NCBI GenBank assembly: GCA_009392195.1
Contig: VFGY01000025.1
Location: 34,139-98,138 of the forward strand
Length of the DNA: 64,000 nucleotides
Origin: SAR202 cluster bacterium
Lineage (GTDB): Bacteria; Chloroflexota; Dehalococcoidia; Lucifugimonadales; OSU-TB39
Direction: 5' to 3'
The translations under genes were made by a program, and so were the position numbers. Under the pieces are notes generated by a model that saw nothing but the letters and a program-made list of their open reading frames with translations, was not told the DNA's origin and did not search any database. Shown here in pieces: positions 44,682 through 54,055 of this stretch (its first letter is position 1; each line of letters begins with the position of its first letter).

Positions 44682-45557
44682 TTATCTTAATGTCTGTCCT
44701 GTTAACCTAGTAAATGCCTCTGTGTATCTATCACGAGTTATATTTACTACATTATCAGGAAGTTCTGGTGCTGGGGGATTATGATCCCACCCCTGTGAAT
44801 TTAACCAATCCCTTACATACTGTTTGTCAAAATTCGGTTGAGATTTTCCAGGTTCGTATCCAATCGTGTCCCAAAACCTACTTGAATCTGGTGTTAATAA
44901 TTCATCAATTAAACATAATTCATCATTAATAAATCCGAATTCCATTTTGGTATCCGCAATAATAATACCAGTATCTAACGCAAAATCATGGGCATAATTA
45001 TAAATACTAATTGATAAGTCAGTTAATTTATCCGCTGTTTCAGTTCCAACCAAATCAACAACTTCTTCCATAGTCATATTTTCATCATGACCTTCATCAG
45101 CTTTGGTAGTCGGTGTAAAAAGAGGCTCCGGGAATTTATCACCTTCTTTTAGACCTTCTGGCATAGAAATCCCAGATACTTTTCCTGTGGATTTATATTC
45201 TGACCAAGCAGATCCAGTTATATAGCCACGAACGATACATTCAACATCAACACGTTCAGCTTTTTTTACAATCATAGACCTAGTAGCAAGACCATTATCC
45301 AAATTAAGTTGATTATTATCCAAACCCAACTCTATAAAATGATTATTCACTAGATGCTGAGTTTTACCAAACCAAAAAGATGATATTTGATTCAAGACTG
45401 AACCTTTTCCAGGAACAACACTAGGTAAAACAACATCATAAGCTGAAATCCTATCTGTTGATACCATCAAAAACTTGCCATCTCCAATATCATGGGTGTC
45501 GCGTACTTTTCCTCTATATATCAGATTCGGGTATGATGATTCACGCATAGCTTCCAT
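44682..45557 (-). CDS. purC: Phosphoribosylaminoimidazole-succinocarboxamide synthase
   Basis: 291 residues, close to the longer yeast-type form rather than the 240-residue E. coli type. YRGKVRDTHDIGDGKFLMVSTDRISAYDVVLPS, VECIVRGYITGSAWSEYK, ADTKMEFGF and TPDSSRFWD are SAICAR synthetase hallmarks. Joins CAIR and aspartate with ATP. AAGGAG lies 9 bases before the ATG. Confidence 0.96.
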   Translation of the reverse strand: MEAMRESSYPNLIYRGKVRDTHDIGDGKFLMVSTDRISAYDVVLPSVVPGKGSVLNQISSFWFGKTQHLVNNHFIELGLDNNQLNLDNGLATRSMIVKKAERVDVECIVRGYITGSAWSEYKSTGKVSGISMPEGLKEGDKFPEPLFTPTTKADEGHDENMTMEEVVDLVGTETADKLTDLSISIYNYAHDFALDTGIIIADTKMEFGFINDELCLIDELLTPDSSRFWDTIGYEPGKSQPNFDKQYVRDWLNSQGWDHNPPAPELPDNVVNITRDRYTEAFTRLTGQTLR

Positions 45558-45617
45558 TCAAATAAACTCCTTCAACAAATTTTTACTACCGAAATATAAC
45601 ATTTTTAACACAATTAT

Positions 45618-46907
45618 TTAAAATCCTAACCTATCAAATATTTCATCTAAATGTACCAAATATTGCTTATGATCAAATAGTTTATTAATATCGGATGAAG
45701 ACAACACTTTAGTAACATCTGTATTAGTTCTTACCAAATCTTGAAAATCCACATTTTCATCTACAGATTTTAAAGCTAGCGTTTGCACTATCTTGTATGC
45801 TTTTTCTCTAGACATACCAGAATCAACAAGATTCAGCATCAACTTTTGAGAGAAAAAAACACTTTTACCTGATTTTAAATTAGATTCCATTCTCTCTGAG
45901 TAAACTGTCATTCCTTCTAAAATCCTTATAAATATTGAAATCATATAGTCTAAAGCTAAACAAGTATCAGGAAATATAATTCGTTCAGCTGACGAATGAC
46001 TTATATCTCGCTCACCCCAAAGAGCCACATTCTCTAAAGAAGTTAACGCGTGCCCTCTGATTAATCTTGCAAGACCACATATTCTTTCAGAAAGCTCAGG
46101 ATTTCTTTTATGAGGCATGGATGAAGAACCAGTTTGACCTTTACCAAATGGTTCCTCCACTTCACGTATTTCAGTCCTCTGCAAACCTCTAATTTCGGTA
46201 GCGAACTTCTCTAAAGAGGATGCTATAAGAGCTAGAGTGGTAATAAATTCTGCATGATTATCCCGCTGCAAAACTTGGTTTGAAACAGGAGCCGGTTTTA
46301 AACCCAAGTAAGTACATACCTTATCTTCAACTTTAGGAGGAACTGTAGCAAATGTACCAACCGGACCAGATAACTTACCATAACTAATCGATTCTACAGA
46401 TGATTCCAGTCTTTCTTTGTTTCTTCTCATTTCATCCCACCAAAGAGCAAGTTTTAATCCAAATGTAATGGGTTCAGCATGAACCCCATGAGTTCTTCCC
46501 ATCATAATGGTACTCTTATACTCAACAGCTTTGGTTTTTAAAATGTTCAACATCTTATCAATCTCTTTGCTGAGCAAATTGCTAGCTTCCAACAACTGTA
46601 AACTAGTCGCTGTGTCCCAAACATCACTAGTAGTTAAACCTTTGTGAATCCATCTTCCTTCAGGACCAATTGATTCAGTTATGGATTTTAAAAATGCGGT
46701 CATATCATGTTTCGTAACATTTAGAATTTCATTAAGTCTGTCCATGTTATAAGTTGCTACTCTGAGTTTAGCCATGTCTTCTTCTGGAATCTCTCCCAAT
46801 TGAGTCCATGCTTCACAAGCAGCTAATTCTACTTTTAGCCATTTATTATATTTATTTTCATCAGACCAAATTTTTTTCATCTCTGGGCGAGAATATCTAT
46901 CTATCAT
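45618..46907 (-). CDS. purB: Adenylosuccinate lyase
   Basis: 429 residues. It opens RYSRPEMKKIWSDENKYNKWLKVE, then KGLTTSDVWDTATSLQL, MMGRTHGVHAEPITFG and the fumarase-superfamily loop GSSSMPHKRNPELSE with the catalytic Ser. Splits succinyl-AICAR and adenylosuccinate, releasing fumarate, which fumC can use. Sits between purE and purC. Confidence 0.96.
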   Translation of the reverse strand: MIDRYSRPEMKKIWSDENKYNKWLKVELAACEAWTQLGEIPEEDMAKLRVATYNMDRLNEILNVTKHDMTAFLKSITESIGPEGRWIHKGLTTSDVWDTATSLQLLEASNLLSKEIDKMLNILKTKAVEYKSTIMMGRTHGVHAEPITFGLKLALWWDEMRRNKERLESSVESISYGKLSGPVGTFATVPPKVEDKVCTYLGLKPAPVSNQVLQRDNHAEFITTLALIASSLEKFATEIRGLQRTEIREVEEPFGKGQTGSSSMPHKRNPELSERICGLARLIRGHALTSLENVALWGERDISHSSAERIIFPDTCLALDYMISIFIRILEGMTVYSERMESNLKSGKSVFFSQKLMLNLVDSGMSREKAYKIVQTLALKSVDENVDFQDLVRTNTDVTKVLSSSDINKLFDHKQYLVHLDEIFDRLGF

Positions 46908-46956
46908 GATTACTAAACCCTACATTCATATTTATTAATCCACCTAAATCCAATAT

Positions 46957-47412
46957 TTATGACTTAAGTGAATCTCTATATTTCTTATAATTATCAGCAT
47001 ACTTTTGATATTTCACCCCCAAAATTTGAGTGGCTAAGAAAGCTGCATTTCTGGCTCCCCAAGAACCAATAGCTACACAGGCTACTGGAACTCCAGGTGG
47101 CATTTGAGCAATTGAATATAAAGAATCCAAACCATTCAATTCACTTGAAGTTAAAGGTATTCCTATCACAGGTATAGTGGACCAAGCAGCTAAAGTCCCA
47201 GGTAACGCTGCTGAACCACCCGCAGCACCAATTAATACTTCTACACCTTTAGCTGGAGCAGTCTCAACATATTCCTTTACTTTCGCTGGATCCCTATGAG
47301 CTGAAGCTACAATCACTTCATATTCTACTCCCATATCATCTAAGACTTCCTTCGTCCCTGATATCTCATCAAGATCATTTTTACTTCCTAATACTATCCC
47401 TACTGATGGCAT
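46957..47412 (-). CDS. purE: N5-carboxyaminoimidazole ribonucleotide mutase
   Basis: 151 residues. GIVLGSKNDLDEISG, ASAHRDPAKVKEYV (catalytic His), GAAGGSAALPGTLAAWSTIPVIGIPL. The class I (bacterial) type; it normally needs PurK, which is not next to it, so purK may be elsewhere or absent. Confidence 0.95.
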   Translation of the reverse strand: MPSVGIVLGSKNDLDEISGTKEVLDDMGVEYEVIVASAHRDPAKVKEYVETAPAKGVEVLIGAAGGSAALPGTLAAWSTIPVIGIPLTSSELNGLDSLYSIAQMPPGVPVACVAIGSWGARNAAFLATQILGVKYQKYADNYKKYRDSLKS

Positions 47413-47484
47413 ATACGTTTATCTCCTTATTTATTAGTGTAATTTAATTTATAACCCACTAAGTGTATTTTAATTGGTATTTGA

Positions 47485-48759
47485 TTAATTTAGTAATGCT
47501 ATATCGTGCCTAAAAGTTGCACCATTGAAGTTAATCCTTGATATATTTCTGTAAACATTATCTCTAGCTAAATTCACGTCTTTATCTTTAGATACCACCG
47601 TAAGCACTCTGCCACCAGAGGTTTGTAAAAGATTTTCTTTTTCAGTCATGTTTAAAGTTGTACCAGCATGAAATACTTGCACTTTATCGTCCAATAAATC
47701 AACCCCTTTTATTTCATAACCTACTTCATATTCGTTTGGGTAACCTTTGGAAACTACAACTACCCCTACAGATGTTTCAGGATTCCAGTTTACAGAATTA
47801 GTTTTTATTTTTTCAGACACAACGTCATTCATAATGTCTATTAGGTCATTCTCAATTCTAGGAATAATCAGCTGAGCTTCTGGATCCCCAAACCTACAGT
47901 TGAATTCTAGAACTTTTAAACCATCTTCAGTCTTTATTAAACCAGCATACAAAATACCTTTGTAAGGCATTCTTCTATTTCTCAATTCATCAACAACTGG
48001 CTGCATTACATTATCCCTAACCCAATTTTCTATATTTTTGTTCCAAAGCGTAGCCTCAGGGGGGCTATATCCTCCCATTCCACCAGTATTCTCTCCTTTG
48101 TTACCGTCGCATATTTTTTTGTAGTCACATGCCGCAGTAAGGGAAGAAACCCTAGACCCATCAACAAAACCAAAAACACTAATTTCTCTCCCTGAGAGAA
48201 ATCGTTCAACAATTACTTTTTCACTGGCACTACCAAAAGTTTTATCAACTAAATGCGATCTTAATAGCGAAGATGCTTCAGCAAAAGTATCCGCAATTGC
48301 AACACCTTTACCAGCAGCAAGACCATCGGCTTTAATAACATATGGAGGACCGAATCCAAAAGTATCTATGTCCACCTGTTCATAATCTTCTACAACACAA
48401 AAATCTGCTGTAGGTACACCAATTTCTACCATTAGGTTCTTTGCAAATAGTTTACTACTTTCTATTTGAGATGCAGATTTACTAGGTCCAAAAATATTCA
48501 AACCGTTTTCTTCAAAAACATCTACAATTCCTAGTGATAATGGTATTTCTGGCCCAACTACAGTCAAATCAATACGATTTGATTTAGCAAAACTCAGTAA
48601 CCCTGAAATGTCGTCGCTATCTATTGATAAGTTAACTGCACATTCACTAGTACCGCCATTGCCTGGAGCTACAAAAACTTTACTGACCTTATTACTGCTA
48701 TTAAAGTTTTCACATAAAACATGTTCACGAGCTCCATTTCCAATTACCAGCACTTTCAT
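47485..48759 (-). CDS. purD: Phosphoribosylamine-glycine ligase
   Basis: 424 residues, ATP-grasp enzyme. MKVLVIGNGAREHVLC, VAPGNGGTSECA, VGPEIPLSLGIVD, ADGLAAGKGVAIAD, NTGGMGGYSPPEA and the metal site VLEFNCRFGDPEAQ. Makes GAR in step 2 of purine synthesis. The ATG overlaps the MazG-like stop (ATGA). Confidence 0.96.
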   Translation of the reverse strand: MKVLVIGNGAREHVLCENFNSSNKVSKVFVAPGNGGTSECAVNLSIDSDDISGLLSFAKSNRIDLTVVGPEIPLSLGIVDVFEENGLNIFGPSKSASQIESSKLFAKNLMVEIGVPTADFCVVEDYEQVDIDTFGFGPPYVIKADGLAAGKGVAIADTFAEASSLLRSHLVDKTFGSASEKVIVERFLSGREISVFGFVDGSRVSSLTAACDYKKICDGNKGENTGGMGGYSPPEATLWNKNIENWVRDNVMQPVVDELRNRRMPYKGILYAGLIKTEDGLKVLEFNCRFGDPEAQLIIPRIENDLIDIMNDVVSEKIKTNSVNWNPETSVGVVVVSKGYPNEYEVGYEIKGVDLLDDKVQVFHAGTTLNMTEKENLLQTSGGRVLTVVSKDKDVNLARDNVYRNISRINFNGATFRHDIALLN

Positions 48760-49151
48760 TGATTTTTGTCCTTGCGAACTAATTTACCGGAAATTGGATT
48801 AACAACATAATCATCTGCGTTTTTAGAATTGTTTTTTGAAGATACATCATGACATGAATTATCACCTTGTTCTCCTAGCACCAAAATAGTCCCCAAAGCA
48901 ACGTAGGCTACATCAACAATCTCTTCAACTGCATTGGGCAATTCTATTCTATTAAGAGCCCTAGAATGTTCACCCACTTCTTCCATCAAAAATGAAAGTC
49001 TACGCCTTAATGTTTCTAATACAAGTTCTTTATTATTAGAATCATTTATCCTATCTAATTCAGGAACTTCAAATTTATCATGAAAATCAAATACACTTTC
49101 AGCTAATTCAGATACTGCATCCATATATCTCTCTTTACGTAAATTTCCCAA
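48756..49151 (-). CDS. MazG-like nucleotide pyrophosphohydrolase domain protein
   Basis: 131 residues. The helical core has the EExxE and ExxD metal motifs of all-alpha NTP pyrophosphatases: FLMEEVGEHSRALNRI and NAVEEIVDVAYVALG. The last 40 residues are polar and unstructured-looking. The start is TTG with GGAG 7 bases before. It may clean up non-canonical nucleotides made near purine synthesis; a HisE-like role is possible because hisE is absent from the his operon, but the short ends do not match HisE well. Confidence 0.7.
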   Translation of the reverse strand: MGNLRKERYMDAVSELAESVFDFHDKFEVPELDRINDSNNKELVLETLRRRLSFLMEEVGEHSRALNRIELPNAVEEIVDVAYVALGTILVLGEQGDNSCHDVSSKNNSKNADDYVVNPISGKLVRKDKNQ

Positions 49152-49259
49152 TTTATTTCTCCAATCAATAATTACAACATTTTTCGATTTACCAGTTTTT
49201 AAGTAAGCTATTCAATTCATATCATCAAGTATCTCTTCAGTATCGATATCGTTTAGTTT

Positions 49260-49484
49260 TTACAGATGTTTATTAAAAAATTTATTGTTAACACATTGAA
49301 TCAGTACACTTGTAATGCCAATAAAAAGAAATAAATATCCAAACGGAATAAGGAAAAAGGGCTCGACCAGTATACCTTCATTATCAACATACGAACCTAT
49401 CGCTTTATAAATGATCAAAAATAGTCCACTTAAAACCCAACAAGAAATTGCAACCTTATTGAGGACATATTTTTTTATTATCAT
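49260..49484 (-). CDS. Small two-helix membrane protein, DUF3955-like
   Basis: 74 residues. Two hydrophobic helices flank the conserved-looking loop GSYVDNEGILVEPFFLIPFGYLF. This fits DUF3955 short membrane proteins by memory. I take the ATG at 49484, which overlaps the guaA stop (ATGA), over a GTG two codons earlier. Function unknown. Confidence 0.65.
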   Translation of the reverse strand: MIIKKYVLNKVAISCWVLSGLFLIIYKAIGSYVDNEGILVEPFFLIPFGYLFLFIGITSVLIQCVNNKFFNKHL

Positions 49485-51040
49485 TCCCACTCAATGGTCC
49501 CAGGTGGCTTACTAGTTATGTCATATACAACTCTATTTACCTCAGGCACCTCATTGGTTATTCGGGTAGATATACTTCCCAATACTTCTTGTGGCAGTTT
49601 TGCCCAATCAGCAGTCATAGCTTCTTCACTATTAACAGCTCTTATACCAATAACATATCCGTAGGTCCTATAATCACCACTTACACCTACAGAGTGAATA
49701 TTTGTCAAAACAGCAAAACTTTGCCATAGTTTAGAATACAATCCATGAGATTTAATCTCATCCATAACGACCCAATCAGCTTCGCGCAATATATCTAATT
49801 TTTGTGGAGTTACTTCCCCAATTATGCGAATTGCTAACCCAGGTCCAGGGAAAGGTTGTCTATTAACAACTTCATCAGACATCCCTAAAGCTCTCCCAAC
49901 CTCTCTTACCTCATCTTTAAACAAAAACCTTATAGGTTCAAGTAAATCTAAATCCATATCTTTTGGTAACCCACCAACATTATGATGAGTTTTTATTTTC
50001 GCAGAAACACTATCGTTTGATGTCTCACTCTCTATAACGTCAGGATATGTAGTACCTTGGACCAAAAATTGTACTTGCCCTAATTTTCTAGCTTCTCGTT
50101 CAAATACCCTAATAAACTCTTCACCTACACCGATACGCTTTTCTTCAGGGTCCGTGACCCCTTCTAATCGATTTAAAAATCTTTCACTTTCATCAATCGC
50201 CACTATATTTGCTTTCATAGTTCTAGAAAAAGTAGCTATAAGGCGCTCTGGTTCTTCCCGGCGCATCAACCCATTATCTACAAATATACATGTAAGCTGA
50301 TCACCTACAGCCCTGTGTACAAGGGTTGCTGCTACTGCAGAATCTACTCCTCCAGACAAAGCGCATATAACTTTACCATTACCTACTTTTGACTTGATAT
50401 CATCTATTGCATGCAAAATAAAATTACTCGCGGTCCATAAATTACTGCACCCACAAATTTCATGTATAAAATTCTTGATTATTTGTTGTCCCTCTAACGT
50501 ATGTTTAACTTCGGGGTGAAATTGGATACCATACATTTTTTTACGTGAACCAACAGCTGCAATTTTTGTATTATCTGTTGATGCTAATATTTCGAACTCA
50601 TTTGGAATTTCAACAACTTGGTCTCCATGACTCATCCAAACGTTAGATGTGGTTGATACATTTGAAAATAATTTGCTATTTGTATTTACATCTAATACGG
50701 CATTTCCATATTCTTGTTTGTCGGATGATTGAACCTTACCACCCATGTAGCTTATTAAAAGTTGCATACCATAACATATACCTAATACAGGCAATCCTGA
50801 TTCATAAACCCATGGTTGGGCCTTTGGTGAATCCGCATCATATACACTGGCAGGACCGCCAGACATAATTATGCCTTTGGGATTTAATGTTTTTACTGAT
50901 TCCCAAGTTGCTTCATGAGAAATAATTTCACAATACACCCTTGATTCTCTGATTGCCCTAGCAATCAAACGACTATATTGGGAGCCGAAATCAATAACAA
51001 GTATGGATTCTTTTTGTCCTGAATATCTGTTATTAGTCAA
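49481..51040 (-). CDS. guaA: GMP synthase (glutamine-hydrolysing)
   Basis: 519 residues. The amidotransferase half has VIDFGSQYSRLIARAIRE, the nucleophile Cys in GICYGMQLL and FHPEVKHT. The synthase half has the P-loop ALSGGVDSAVAA, then RQPFPGPGLAIRIIGE and the C-terminal PPGTIEWE. Converts XMP to GMP. Starts with TTG at 51040 and only a weak ribosome site; the conserved core begins 12 residues later. First gene of the minus-strand purine run. Confidence 0.96.
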   Translation of the reverse strand: MTNNRYSGQKESILVIDFGSQYSRLIARAIRESRVYCEIISHEATWESVKTLNPKGIIMSGGPASVYDADSPKAQPWVYESGLPVLGICYGMQLLISYMGGKVQSSDKQEYGNAVLDVNTNSKLFSNVSTTSNVWMSHGDQVVEIPNEFEILASTDNTKIAAVGSRKKMYGIQFHPEVKHTLEGQQIIKNFIHEICGCSNLWTASNFILHAIDDIKSKVGNGKVICALSGGVDSAVAATLVHRAVGDQLTCIFVDNGLMRREEPERLIATFSRTMKANIVAIDESERFLNRLEGVTDPEEKRIGVGEEFIRVFEREARKLGQVQFLVQGTTYPDVIESETSNDSVSAKIKTHHNVGGLPKDMDLDLLEPIRFLFKDEVREVGRALGMSDEVVNRQPFPGPGLAIRIIGEVTPQKLDILREADWVVMDEIKSHGLYSKLWQSFAVLTNIHSVGVSGDYRTYGYVIGIRAVNSEEAMTADWAKLPQEVLGSISTRITNEVPEVNRVVYDITSKPPGTIEWE

Positions 51041-51126
51041 ACTATTAAATGTCTCAAATGGATAATTAATCCGATGATAAATACCACTAGTTTACAAAAT
51101 TATGTTATTACCAAATCTCATATGAC

Positions 51127-51155
51127 TTGTAGAGACTCAAGGTTACAACTATAGT
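51127..51155 (+). promoter_or_regulatory. Sigma70 promoter of the tsaC-to-miaA gene run
   Basis: TTGTAG (51127-51132), 17-base spacer, TATAGT (51150-51155). Transcription would begin near 51162, which lies after the TTG at 51159 and so favours the ATG at 51174 as the tsaC start. Confidence 0.6.
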
Positions 51156-51173
51156 ATATTGTGGTCAAGAGTA

Positions 51174-51830
51174 ATGGAAAAAATTGTTGTACATAAAGAT
51201 GAACCTATTGAAATCGAATATGGCATAAGTAAAGCGGTTTCTAGCTTGGATAACGGAGGGGTAGTTAGTTTGCCAACTGACACTTTATATGCATTATCAG
51301 CTTCTATATTGAATCAAAAAGCTGTGAATAGAGTATTTAAAATAAAGGGCCGTGACCCTAGCAAACCTTTGCCAATTTTGACCCATAGTAAAACCGACGT
51401 ACGTAAATGGTCAAAAAATTTATCTCAAGATGCATTAACCCTACTAGATGCCTTCTCACCTGGACCTTTAACCCTAGTTGTTGAGAAAAGCAATTTTGTC
51501 CCAAGTACTTTATTTGAATCAACAAAAACAATTGCAATCCGCGTCCCAGACAGCAAATTAACCCAAGAGATAATAAGTAGATTAGGTTCTCCAATTACGG
51601 GAACGAGCGCCAACAAATCAGGTACTTTTGATCCTGTTTCAGCACAATACGTTATAGAAAGTATTGGTCCGGATATCGATTTGATAATAGATGCAGGCAA
51701 AACAGTTGGCGGTACTGGGTCTACTATAATTGATGTAACAGGCAATAACATCCGTGTTTTGAGAGAAGGCATGATAAGTAACGATCACATAGAAAAAGTA
51801 TGTAATATAAAATTACCCCCACCCAAATAA
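51174..51830 (+). CDS. tsaC: L-threonylcarbamoyladenylate synthase (YrdC/Sua5 family)
   Basis: 218 residues from the ATG at 51174. GGVVSLPTDTLYALSA, the KxR motif in RVFKIKGRDPSKPLPIL, and a SPITGTSANKSG loop are diagnostic. It makes threonylcarbamoyl-AMP for the t6A37 tRNA modification. The window's Thr tRNAs (ANN-decoding) are substrates of this modification in general. Sua5's extra domain is absent. The start is chosen from the promoter position. Confidence 0.92.
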   Translation: MEKIVVHKDEPIEIEYGISKAVSSLDNGGVVSLPTDTLYALSASILNQKAVNRVFKIKGRDPSKPLPILTHSKTDVRKWSKNLSQDALTLLDAFSPGPLTLVVEKSNFVPSTLFESTKTIAIRVPDSKLTQEIISRLGSPITGTSANKSGTFDPVSAQYVIESIGPDIDLIIDAGKTVGGTGSTIIDVTGNNIRVLREGMISNDHIEKVCNIKLPPPK

Positions 51831-51834
51831 TAAA

Positions 51835-52857
51835 ATGTCAATCGATAATTATTTAAAAAAAATAAACTCCTCTATAGATACAATCCTTACAAAAAACGTA
51901 GCTTCAAATGCAAATGGCTTATATGAAATGATGGCACATCACATTAGTAATCGAACTAATCCTGTTGAGCAAAATCATACAAATGCATTCAAAAGTTTTG
52001 GATTAGTATGCTTAATAAGTTGCCAGTCGAATGGAGGAAATTGGGAAAAAGCGATACCAGCAGCAATCGCTTTAGAGTTTATAAATGGGTTCTTGGAAAT
52101 CCACGACGATGTGGCACACGGAAATCCACATAGGCAATCAAAAGAATCGATTTGGTGGAAATGGGGACCTGCTCAAGCTATAAATGCAGGCGATGCAATG
52201 CACTCTTTGGCTCGTTTGACTATTTTTGAACTCAAAAATTCTGGCATTCCTGATTCTATAATTTTCCAAATACTTTCAACAATTGATGAAGCATGTTTGA
52301 AATTATGCCAATCGAAATTTTATGATTTAGAGGCTATAGAACAACTTAGTATAGATGTAGAAATATACCTGCAAAATAAAAGAAGTCATCATAGTCATCT
52401 TTATGAATGTGCTATGTCGATTGGCTCAATAATTGCAGGATCATCTGAAGAAATTAAATTCAATCTCTCAGAAGCAGGATTGGAACTAGGTACAGCAACA
52501 ACTATATCAAATGAAATGAAACTTTTTTGGGACATCGAAAACCAATCAGATCACATGGTTAGTGAATTATTAAATAAAAAGAAAGTACTCCCAGTAATTA
52601 CGGCTTTCTCTACAAATAACGCTAGTTTGAAAAGAAGATTAGGTGAAATATATTTAAAAAGAGTATTAGAGCCTAAAGATATTGTTTTAATCAAATCTCT
52701 ACTTGATGAAGAAAACATACAAGAATATTGTGAAAAGCTTTTATATAGTCATATAACCAAATACAATACCCTTATAAATAATTGTAACCTTCCACAATCA
52801 TCCTCAGAAATATTTAAAGAAATTATCAAGATTCTCACCGATGAAAAATACTTTTAA
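51835..52857 (+). CDS. Polyprenyl synthetase family protein with atypical metal motifs
   Basis: 340 residues, all-helical. The first Asp-rich region is EIHDDVAHGNPHRQS (D91, D92), where family members have DDxxD followed by RR. Then NAGDAMHSLAR matches the GDxL region. The second Asp motif, normally DDxxD, is reduced to FWDIENQSD (D233 and D239). The KKKVLPVITAF helix is normal. So the fold is sure, but full prenyl chain elongation is doubtful; it could be a non-catalytic partner or use other ligands. Overlaps pgk by 17 bases. Confidence 0.78.
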   Translation: MSIDNYLKKINSSIDTILTKNVASNANGLYEMMAHHISNRTNPVEQNHTNAFKSFGLVCLISCQSNGGNWEKAIPAAIALEFINGFLEIHDDVAHGNPHRQSKESIWWKWGPAQAINAGDAMHSLARLTIFELKNSGIPDSIIFQILSTIDEACLKLCQSKFYDLEAIEQLSIDVEIYLQNKRSHHSHLYECAMSIGSIIAGSSEEIKFNLSEAGLELGTATTISNEMKLFWDIENQSDHMVSELLNKKKVLPVITAFSTNNASLKRRLGEIYLKRVLEPKDIVLIKSLLDEENIQEYCEKLLYSHITKYNTLINNCNLPQSSSEIFKEIIKILTDEKYF

Positions 52858-54055
52858 TACAAAATCGATTCTAGATACTGAAATAGATAATAAAATTGTT
52901 ATTTGCAGAGTTGACTACAACGTACCATTTAATCCTTCAACTGGAGAAATATCCGATGATAGCAGAATATTGGAATCGTTGCCGACTATTAACTATTTAC
53001 TCAAACATAATTGCAAAATATTACTATGCTCTCATTTGGGGAGACCAAATGGAAAAGTAGTAGATGAACTAAAAATGGAAAGAATCTATGATAGGTTACA
53101 GTCACTTTTAAATACTAATGTTAAATTATCTAAAGATTCCATTGGTACTCACACCATAGATTTGTTACCGGGGTTGAAACCCAAAGAAATACTATTACTA
53201 GAAAATTTGCGCTTCCATAAAGAAGAAGAATCTAATGACCTAAACTTCGCTAAACAATTAGCTGCTTTTGCAGAACTTTATGTCAACGATGCTTTTGGTG
53301 TTTCCCACCGATCGCATGCTTCAGTAGATGCAATAACAAATTTCTTACCATCTTATTCGGGTATATTAATGCAAAAAGAAATTGAAATGCTAAATCAAGT
53401 TACAAATTCACCGAATCTACCTTTCACCGTAATATTAGGTGGAGCCAAAGTATCAGATAAAATTTCAGTTATAGATAATTTAAAACAAAAAGCAAATTCT
53501 TTTGTAATAGGCGGAGGTATGGCAGCGACTTTTATACATGCCTCAGGATACAAAACAGGGCAATCACCAATAGAAACTGAATATACCAAATTTGCTGAAA
53601 ACTTGATGTTGGAATCCCAAAATACAAATTTTGAAATGATTATTCCTAAAGATGTAATTGTTTCAGAAAAGTTTTCAATAGACTCACCATATAGAACAAC
53701 ATCGATAGACAATATCGATGACAACGAGATGATATTAGACATAGGGCCACAAAGTTCTATATTATTTTCAGAGAAGATTAATCAATCTAAAACCTTATTA
53801 TGGAATGGTCCAATGGGTGTGTTTGAATTTCAACAATATTCCAGCGGAACAAAAAATATTGCTGAAAAATTATCGCAACTTAAAACCGCTACAACTATAG
53901 TAGGAGGAGGGTCTACCGCCGAAATTACTAGAGCTCTTAATTTGCATCAAAACATGACTCATGTTTCTACTGGTGGTGGAGCAACATTAGAATTTCTTGG
54001 AGGCAAAATACTTCCAGGAATATCTAAACTAAATCAAAAGGACAAAGAAACTTGA
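52841..54055 (+). CDS. pgk: Phosphoglycerate kinase
   Basis: 404 residues. VICRVDYNVPFN, the SHLGRPNG substrate loop, LLENLRFHKEEESND, VNDAFGVSHRSHAS, ILGGAKVSDKI, LWNGPMGVFEF and TIVGGGSTAE. Converts 1,3-bisphosphoglycerate to 3-phosphoglycerate with ADP. The first of three adjacent glycolytic genes (pgk, apgM, tpiA). Confidence 0.97.
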   Translation: MKNTFNTKSILDTEIDNKIVICRVDYNVPFNPSTGEISDDSRILESLPTINYLLKHNCKILLCSHLGRPNGKVVDELKMERIYDRLQSLLNTNVKLSKDSIGTHTIDLLPGLKPKEILLLENLRFHKEEESNDLNFAKQLAAFAELYVNDAFGVSHRSHASVDAITNFLPSYSGILMQKEIEMLNQVTNSPNLPFTVILGGAKVSDKISVIDNLKQKANSFVIGGGMAATFIHASGYKTGQSPIETEYTKFAENLMLESQNTNFEMIIPKDVIVSEKFSIDSPYRTTSIDNIDDNEMILDIGPQSSILFSEKINQSKTLLWNGPMGVFEFQQYSSGTKNIAEKLSQLKTATTIVGGGSTAEITRALNLHQNMTHVSTGGGATLEFLGGKILPGISKLNQKDKET

